DNA of 26,895 bases from CAYLZW01 sp964388085. Its GTDB lineage: Bacteria > Myxococcota > UBA727 > CAYLZW01. The DNA lies in contig CAYLZW010000051.1 of the NCBI GenBank assembly GCA_964388085.1, forward strand, positions 1 to 26,895, given 5' to 3'. Under the pieces are notes generated by a model, which worked only from the letters and a program-made list of their open reading frames with translations, was not told where the DNA came from and did not search any database. Below are positions 21,723 through 26,895 of this stretch, piece by piece (position 1 is the stretch's first letter; the number at the start of each line of letters is the position of its first letter). The translations under genes and the position numbers were made by a program.

Positions 21723-22808
21723 TCACGGCGGCGGCCGATCACGGAACACCTCGAGGAGCTCCCGCGGCGCGACCTCGTCGATCTGTTCGTAGGTGCACGA
21801 CGCCGGCTCCCGGTCGGGACGCCAGCGCAAGAAGCGGGTGGCGTGACGAAAGCGCCGCCCCTGCAGGTGGTCGTAAGCGACCTCGACGACGCGCTCTATG
21901 CGGACCGGCTCCCAGGAGAGATCCCGCGTGCCCGTCCAGCGGCTCGGCCCGCCGGGCACCCGCCGCTCGTCGCCGTCGACTCCGTCGCCGTTCTCCGGGG
22001 CGCACCAGGGGTGCCCTGCGCCCGCGTCGTCGCTCAGCCCCTTCAGCTCCCGCGCAAGCTCCCGGCGCCGCTCGCCGCTCAGCCCCGTGGCGACGCCGAC
22101 GTGCTGCAGCCGCCCGCGCTCATCATACAGTCCCAGAAGTAACGAACCGATGCCGTCGCCGCTCTTGTGCTGGCGAAAGCCCCCGACGACGCAGTCGGCC
22201 GTACGCTGGTGTTTGACCTTGACCATCTCGCGGCGGCCGCACACATAGGGCTGATCGAGCGCCTTCGCGACGACCCCGTCGAGGCCGGCCCCCTCGAAGC
22301 GGTCGAACCACTCCTGCGCCTGCCTGCGATCCGTGGTGGCCGGCGTCAGGTACAGCGGCGGCAGCGCCGGCGTGAGCGCCTCGAGGAGTCGCGCCCGGCG
22401 CTCCTCCTGCGGTCGATGCGTCAGGTCCTCGTCGCCCACGGCGAGCACGTCGAAGGCGACGAAGGACGCCGGCAGCGTACGCGCGAGCATGTCGACGCGA
22501 GAGGCCGCAGGGTGGATGCGCAAGAGCAGCGCCTCGAAGTCGAGCGTGCCGTCGCGATCGATGACGATCTCGCCGTCCGTGACGATGCGCGGCGGCAAGC
22601 GCTCCTTCAGCGCGCCGACGAGCTCCGGGAAGTAGCGGTTGAGCGGCCGGCCGTTGCGGCTCGCGAGCTCGATCTCGTCTCCGTCGCGGAACACGATGCA
22701 GCGGAAGCCGTCCCACTTGGGCTCGAAGAGCCAGTGCTCCCCCGGCGGCAGCTCGGACGCCGGGCGCGCGAGCATGGGCGGGACCGGCGGCTCGAGGGGC
22801 AGGTGCAT
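21723..22808 (-). CDS. ATP-dependent DNA ligase (stand-alone LigD-type ligase)
   Basis: 361 residues. It begins 7 bases after the phosphoesterase-polymerase gene stop. Motif I is EPKWDGFRC with the AMP-accepting K31, followed by ELASRNGRPLNRYFPEL, DGEIVIDRDG, DFEALLLR, FVAFDVLAVGDEDL and EGAGLDGVVAKAL (motif IV), then MVKVKHQRTADCVVGGF (motif V). The C-terminal OB domain ends VEVAYDHLQGRRFRHATRFLRWRPD. It seals nicks and double-strand ends with ATP. It has only nucleotidyltransferase and OB domains, like mycobacterial LigC and the ligase module of LigD, and matches LigC in size. Its partner is the neighbouring LigD-like gene. Confidence 0.93.
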   Translation of the reverse strand: MHLPLEPPVPPMLARPASELPPGEHWLFEPKWDGFRCIVFRDGDEIELASRNGRPLNRYFPELVGALKERLPPRIVTDGEIVIDRDGTLDFEALLLRIHPAASRVDMLARTLPASFVAFDVLAVGDEDLTHRPQEERRARLLEALTPALPPLYLTPATTDRRQAQEWFDRFEGAGLDGVVAKALDQPYVCGRREMVKVKHQRTADCVVGGFRQHKSGDGIGSLLLGLYDERGRLQHVGVATGLSGERRRELARELKGLSDDAGAGHPWCAPENGDGVDGDERRVPGGPSRWTGTRDLSWEPVRIERVVEVAYDHLQGRRFRHATRFLRWRPDREPASCTYEQIDEVAPRELLEVFRDRPPP

Positions 22809-22815
22809 GACCTCG

Positions 22816-24309
22816 TCACTCCATGCCGAGCGAGTGGCGCATCTTCTTCGTGATGGACTGCTTCACGTCGAAAAAGCCGTCCCAGGGATCACGCGCCTGC
22901 GCGCGCAGCCGCGCCGGCAGGTTCTCGACGGTGAACTGATCGGAGCGCAGCTTCTCGTCGAGCTCGTCCCAGGACACCGGCGCGGACACCGGCGCGCGCG
23001 GCCTCCTCCGCGTCGAGTACACGCACACGGCCGTGGCGCCGCGGGCGTTGCGCAGGTAGTCGAGGAAGATGCGCCCCCTCCGCTTCGCCTTCGACATCGT
23101 CGTCACGTAGCGGTCCGGATGTTCCTCGCGCAGGGCCGTGACGAGCGCGTGCGAGAACTCCTTCACGTCGTCCCACTCGCTGCGGCGCACGAGCGGCACG
23201 ACGACGTGCAGCCCCTTGCCGCCCGTCGTCTTCAAGAAGCTCTCGAGGCCGAGGCTCGCGAGCTTGTCCTTCACCGCGCGCGTGGCCTCGATCACCGCGC
23301 GCCAGGGCACCTCGGGATCGGGGTCGAGGTCGAACACCATCTGGTCCGGCCGCTCGAGGCGATCGCGGCGAGAGCCCCAGACGTGCACCTCGAGCACGCC
23401 GATCTGGACGAGGCCGAGCAGGCCCTCGACGCTGTCCACGTAGGTGTAGACGCCGGTGCCGCCGGAGCCCTCGGGGATGTCGACGGGATGCACGCCCTCG
23501 GGCAGCGGTGCGCGCGCCGCCTTCTGATAGAAGCAGCCCTTCTCCCGCCCTTCCGGGCAGCGCACCAGCGTGAGCGGACGGTCCGACACATGCGGTAGCA
23601 TGAATTCGGCGACATCGGCGTAGTAGCGCGCGAGCTGAAGCTTCGTGAGCCCCTGCTCGGGCCAGAGCACCTTGTTCGGGCTCGTCAGCCGCACCGGGGG
23701 CGTCCACTCCCCGCCGCCGCCGTCACCACGCTCCGAGTGCCACACCCGCTCGGGAGCGTCCTCGACCTGCTCGAGGGTGCGCCCCGAGAGGACGCTCGCC
23801 GGCGCCTTCTCGACGATCTCGCTGTCCGCGCGCTGCACCGCCTGGTCGCGCGAGGACTTGATGAGCAGCCAGCTGTTGTCCTCGCCGCCGGTCTTCACGA
23901 GGTGCCAGACGCCGCGGAGCTTCTCGCCCACGAGCTCGAACGTGAGCCGCCCTCGCTGTAGGCCTTCGCGCGGGTCACCGAGCGGTCGCCAAGAGCCTCG
24001 ATCCCAGACGATGACGGTGCCGCCGCCGTACTCGCCCTTCGGGATGATGCCTTCGAACTCCGCGTAGTCGAGCGGATGGTCCTCGGTGCGCATGGCGAGG
24101 CGCCGCGTGCTCGGGTCGAGGCTCGGCCCCTTCGGCACCGCCCACGAGAGCAGCACGCCGTCGAGCTCGAGGCGGAAGTCGTAGTGGAGGCGTCGCGCCG
24201 CGTGCTTTTGGATGACGAACGAGTTGCCTGCCCCCGCACCCGGCACGGCGCCGAAGGGCTCGGGCGTCCGCTCGAAGTCCCGCCGCTCGTGGTAGCGCTC
24301 GAGTCCCAT
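22816..24309 (-). CDS. LigD-like 3'-phosphoesterase plus DNA polymerase/primase, no ligase domain
   Basis: 497 residues from ATG 24309 (GTG 24315 is also possible; a GGAG lies before both). Residues about 1-160 form the phosphoesterase domain: FVIQKHAARRLHYDFRLELD with H42/D44, EDHPLDYAEFEG and GEYGGGTVIVWDRGSW. Residues about 205-490 form the archaeo-eukaryotic primase-type polymerase: LTSPNKVLWPEQGLTK, RPLTLVRCPEG, MVFDLDPDPEVPW (catalytic D327, D329), TTGGKGLHVVVPL (H368) and FLDYLRNARGAT. The two domains repair DNA ends during non-homologous end joining by trimming 3' phosphates/ribonucleotides and filling gaps. No ligase domain is present; the separate ligase gene lies 7 bases downstream. 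No Ku gene is visible in the window. Confidence 0.92.
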   Translation of the reverse strand: MGLERYHERRDFERTPEPFGAVPGAGAGNSFVIQKHAARRLHYDFRLELDGVLLSWAVPKGPSLDPSTRRLAMRTEDHPLDYAEFEGIIPKGEYGGGTVIVWDRGSWRPLGDPREGLQRGRLTFELVGEKLRGVWHLVKTGGEDNSWLLIKSSRDQAVQRADSEIVEKAPASVLSGRTLEQVEDAPERVWHSERGDGGGGEWTPPVRLTSPNKVLWPEQGLTKLQLARYYADVAEFMLPHVSDRPLTLVRCPEGREKGCFYQKAARAPLPEGVHPVDIPEGSGGTGVYTYVDSVEGLLGLVQIGVLEVHVWGSRRDRLERPDQMVFDLDPDPEVPWRAVIEATRAVKDKLASLGLESFLKTTGGKGLHVVVPLVRRSEWDDVKEFSHALVTALREEHPDRYVTTMSKAKRRGRIFLDYLRNARGATAVCVYSTRRRPRAPVSAPVSWDELDEKLRSDQFTVENLPARLRAQARDPWDGFFDVKQSITKKMRHSLGME

Positions 24310-24636
24310 GGCCACAGTTCTCCGAGGGCAGCGCCCTGCCGCACGGGCCGAGCCCTCCTTGGTCGCGTCCGCCGCTGAGCGAGCGCCGAGCGTCGAGGAG
24401 TGGGTTGTTCAAAGCGCGTACCACCGAATGCGGAACCGGCAGGCGTGCTCGCCGCCGGCTGCACTTGTCGCGGTTCGCCCCATCGTGACGCAGCCGGCAT
24501 CACTTGCGCCGCCTGCCCCCCGCCGCCTCCACGCTCACGGCACGAGGACCGGGCGCGCGAACGCGGAGGCGGCCCGAGCGATGCATGGCAGCCGCCACCC
24601 CTTCGCCGACTACCCATCCCTTCGCGGGAGGAACCG
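24310..24636. other. Divergent intergenic region, no gene seen
   Basis: 327 bases between the LigD-like gene (minus strand) and the first ferritin-like gene (plus strand). It must carry both promoters. The only sites I can support are the GGGAGG ribosome site just before 24637. No convincing -35/-10 pair, sigma-54 site, hairpin or small gene could be read; the short open stretches here are Arg/Pro-rich and lack coding character. Confidence 0.55.
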
Positions 24637-25854
24637 ATGACCCTCGACCTCATGAAAGAGCGCGGCGTGTCCGTGGACAGACAGCAGTTCACCTGGCGCG
24701 ACCTGGTGCGGGCTCCCATCTCGAAGCTCGACAACGACGCTTTCACACGTGTGCGCATCATCTTGATGAACGGCATCGAGAGCGAGCAGAACCGCTTCCT
24801 GCACTCGCTCGCGCGCATGAACCGCCACCTGCGCGAGCCGGCCGCCATCGTGCGCCGCATCGAGCAGCACCAGCAGACCTTGGTGAACTGGTTGAACCCC
24901 GCCGACCAGTCGCCCCTCGAGACCACCATCGGCTTCGAGCAGGTCGCCGTCGAGGTCACCGCCAGCGTCGCGCAGACGGAGCCCGACCCGTATCTCGCGC
25001 AGGTGTTCCGCTTCGGCCTGCTCGAGGACTTCGATCACATGTACCGCTTCGCCGCGCTCATGGACCGCGTCGACGGCAAGGACGCCAACAACATCCTGCA
25101 GGGCTACACCGACATCCTGCCCGGGCGGCCCACGTCCGACGAGCACCGCCACCCGCTCGACGATCTGCGCCGCGCGTACGACAAGGACACGGCCGACCCG
25201 CTCTCGAAGATGAACGCGCTCACGATCATGGCGTCGGAGCACCAGACGCACGACTACTACATGACCATCGGGCCGATGTTCGCCGATCCGACCGCGCGGC
25301 AGCTCTACGCCGAGATCGCGTCCATCGAGGAGCAGCACGTCACGCAGTACGAGTCGATCATCGATCCCGACGAGAGCTGGCTCGAGAAGTGGTTGCTGCA
25401 CGAGGCCAACGAGGTGTGGAACTACTTCTCGTGCGGCGCCTACGAGGACGACACGCGCATCCGCCAGGTGTGGCAGCGCTTCTGTGACTACGAGATCGGG
25501 CAGCTGCGCTTCGTCATGGAGCTGTTCAAGGAGCACGAGCGGCGCGATCCCATGGAGGTCCTGCCGGCGACACTGCCCGATCCCATCGAGTACAAGAGCC
25601 AACGCGAGTTCGTGCGCCGCGTGCTCGACGTCGAGGTCGACTACCGCGCGAGCGGCGAGGAGATCGGCAGCGTCGAGGACACCGATCTGACGCAGCAGCA
25701 CCGCCATCACCTGAATTCGGACGGCTCTCCGACGGAGACCGTGGCGGCCGGCTACGTCTGGTCGCCGGGGACCGAGCTCGCCGATCGGCTGCCGCGAGAG
25801 CGCGGCAACGGAGAACGTCTCGAACGGAAGGCGGGGCCGGAGGTGCACCCATGA
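24637..25854 (+). CDS. Ferritin-like diiron-fold protein, long form
   Basis: 405 residues from ATG 24637 with GGGAGG upstream. A mostly helical protein with metal-ligand-like pairs: RFGLLEDFDHMYRFAALMD (E, H), IMASEHQTHDYYMT (E, H), IASIEEQHVTQYESI (E-E-x-H) and LLHEANEVWNYFS, FCDYEIGQLRFVMELFKEHE. Repeated E...ExxH on consecutive long helices is the ferritin-like/rubrerythrin diiron pattern. N- and C-terminal extensions (about 150 and 110 residues) are not recognised. No transmembrane or signal segment is visible, so it is probably cytoplasmic. Its stop overlaps the next start by four bases (ATGA), so the two genes are translationally coupled and their products may form one complex. Confidence 0.78.
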   Translation: MTLDLMKERGVSVDRQQFTWRDLVRAPISKLDNDAFTRVRIILMNGIESEQNRFLHSLARMNRHLREPAAIVRRIEQHQQTLVNWLNPADQSPLETTIGFEQVAVEVTASVAQTEPDPYLAQVFRFGLLEDFDHMYRFAALMDRVDGKDANNILQGYTDILPGRPTSDEHRHPLDDLRRAYDKDTADPLSKMNALTIMASEHQTHDYYMTIGPMFADPTARQLYAEIASIEEQHVTQYESIIDPDESWLEKWLLHEANEVWNYFSCGAYEDDTRIRQVWQRFCDYEIGQLRFVMELFKEHERRDPMEVLPATLPDPIEYKSQREFVRRVLDVEVDYRASGEEIGSVEDTDLTQQHRHHLNSDGSPTETVAAGYVWSPGTELADRLPRERGNGERLERKAGPEVHP

Positions 25855-26567
25855 CGTCCACGACGATGAAGATGAACCGCACGGGGCTCGAGGCGGCCGG
25901 TCCTCGCGCGGCCGAGATGCTCGAGGTCATCGAGCTGACCGAGCCGAGCGCGCTCGGCTCCGACGAAGGCATCCACGAAAACCGCGTCGAGTACGCCGCC
26001 GAGGGGCACGAGATCGGCTCGCTGCCCCCGGCGGCGGAGCGCGACCTGGCCATGCTCCTCGACAAGCTCGGGGAGCGCCTCGCCTTCGAGCGCATGGGCG
26101 TGCGGCTGTACGAGGCGCTGATGGACAAGCTCGAGAACGGTGAGGCGTTCGAGGGCGGCCCGTCTCGCGAGGACCTCGAGCACATCCGCCGCGAGGAGGG
26201 CGAGCACTTCCTCCTCCTGGACGAGGTCATCCGCGCGCAGGGCGGGGACCCGACGATGATGACGCCGTGCGCGAACCTGGCCGGGGTGGAGAGCATGGGC
26301 GTGCACAGCGTCGTCGTGGACCCGCGCACGACGCTGGCGCAGGGGCTGCACGCCATCCTGGTCGTGGAGCTGGCCGATCACGCGGGCTGGGAGCTGCTGC
26401 TCGAGCTCACCCGGCACATCGGCGCCCTCGACCTGACACGTCGCTTCCAGCACGCGCTCGAGCAGGAGCAGGAGCACTTGCGCATGGTGCGGAGCTGGCT
26501 GTCGGCGCACGCGCTCGGCCCGAACGGCCTGAGCCCGCCGCCCGGCAGCGCGCTCGACACGCATTGA
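25851..26567 (+). CDS. Ferritin-like diiron-fold protein, short form
   Basis: 238 residues, ATG overlapping the previous TGA (ATGA). After a disordered N-terminus of about 60 residues come four helices with metal-ligand-like residues: GERLAFERMGVRLYEALMD, EHIRREEGEHFLLLDEVI (E-E-x-E-H), LVVELADHAGWELLLELT and HALEQEQEHLRMVRSWL (E..EH). This E, ExxH, E, ExxH order is the classic ferritin-like diiron site. Function may be iron or peroxide handling; no substrate can be assigned. It is smaller than, and not obviously a copy of, the upstream protein, although both share the fold. Confidence 0.82.
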   Translation: MTSTTMKMNRTGLEAAGPRAAEMLEVIELTEPSALGSDEGIHENRVEYAAEGHEIGSLPPAAERDLAMLLDKLGERLAFERMGVRLYEALMDKLENGEAFEGGPSREDLEHIRREEGEHFLLLDEVIRAQGGDPTMMTPCANLAGVESMGVHSVVVDPRTTLAQGLHAILVVELADHAGWELLLELTRHIGALDLTRRFQHALEQEQEHLRMVRSWLSAHALGPNGLSPPPGSALDTH

Positions 26568-26581
26568 GCCCTACGCAGGGC
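26568..26581. terminator. Short hairpin after the ferritin-like operon
   Basis: GCCCT, loop ACGC, AGGGC directly after the stop codon, between convergent genes. No T-run follows, so intrinsic termination is weakly supported. Confidence 0.3.
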
Positions 26582-26629
26582 GCATCGAGATCGACGACGC
26601 TGGACGCCGTCGTGACGCGAAGACGCGCG

Positions 26630-26895
26630 CTACGGCGAAGGTGGACGAGAGCCCTCGGGGCCTCCCCGCCCGCCTTCGTCGTAGACGCGCGGCTGCGCGA
26701 GGTCGCGCGGCTCGTCCGCTTGCCCCGCGTCCTCCGCGTGGCGCGCCGCCGCTACGCGCTCGTACTCCTCCTCGCGCAGCGCGGCTGGGTCGACGCTGTG
26801 CCCGGGGACGCCGTGGGAATGCTGTAGCTTCGCGGCCGCCCGCTTGGCGACGAGCTCCACGCTCCAGAGGATGGCGACGAGCGCCCAGGCCGCGA
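26630..26895 (-). CDS. C-terminal part of a membrane-associated protein (5' end beyond the window)
   Basis: The frame is open from the window edge to TAG at 26630-26632, about 88 codons. The first visible residues AAWALVAILWSVELVAK are a probable membrane helix. A charged, low-complexity tail follows (EEEYERVAAARHAEDAG, RPPSP). There is an internal GTG at the helix end, but the open frame upstream and the helix favour a longer gene. Not recognised. The gene is convergent with the ferritin-like operon. Confidence 0.5.
   Translation of the reverse strand, partial: AAWALVAILWSVELVAKRAAAKLQHSHGVPGHSVDPAALREEEYERVAAARHAEDAGQADEPRDLAQPRVYDEGGRGGPEGSRPPSP

Overview
The window is very GC-rich, densely coded DNA (estimated by eye at about 70% GC). 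It is packed with lipoprotein signal peptides and carries choice-of-anchor/FG-GAP repeat surface proteins, a TM-anchored FtsY, split LigD-type repair genes and PQQ-type sugar dehydrogenase genes. This suggests a chromosomal segment of a myxobacterium-like member of Myxococcota, perhaps Polyangia. That assignment is inference from gene style; there is no rRNA or other marker in the window.

Layout. Positions 1-5027: 3' truncated ftsY on the minus strand, a divergent SprT-like metalloprotease and a Big_5-type lipoprotein, then tRNA-Gly(GCC) with its own promoter and terminator. Downstream of the tRNA is a 537-bp unit bounded by 28-bp direct repeats. It holds a tyrosine-integrase remnant and a small four-cysteine protein, and looks like the scar of a decayed integrated element. 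After it come a lipoprotein plus tail-anchored protein pair and a small S4 RNA-binding protein. Positions 5143-5637: a rhodanese-domain lipoprotein whose reading frame is interrupted by one in-frame UGA exactly where the family has its second cysteine. It is followed at once by a long stem-loop with a GGUCG apical loop, i.e. a probable selenoprotein with a bacterial SECIS. This is the most interesting item in the window. Positions 5658-12052: an M49-like (dipeptidyl-peptidase III type) lipoprotein, a 1225-residue ASH/FG-GAP surface lipoprotein, and a divergent small lipoprotein.

Positions 12085-19574 are one run of nine minus-strand genes with short gaps: a PQQ-type sugar/sorbosone dehydrogenase-like lipoprotein and its probable cytochrome c partner, an outer-membrane-barrel-like protein, a DUF1232 membrane protein, a zinc-type CDF exporter, a BON-domain protein, a DUF6483-like protein, a DUF2071 protein, and a DUF6986 aldolase-fold protein. 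Positions 19806-24315: a TrkA-C membrane protein converging on a cupredoxin-like protein, then hemerythrin, an ATP-dependent DNA ligase and a phosphoesterase-polymerase LigD. The last three look like an operon, and the two DNA enzymes together supply all LigD activities from two polypeptides. Positions 24637-26567: two overlapping ferritin-like genes. The last 266 bases hold the 3' part of a minus-strand membrane-associated protein.

Functionally the region is a mosaic of housekeeping (FtsY, tRNA), envelope lipoproteins, redox/metal proteins (selenocysteine rhodanese, hemerythrin, ferritin-like pair, cytochrome c, CDF) and DNA end repair. All calls come from reading the sequence and its translations; no database search was run.
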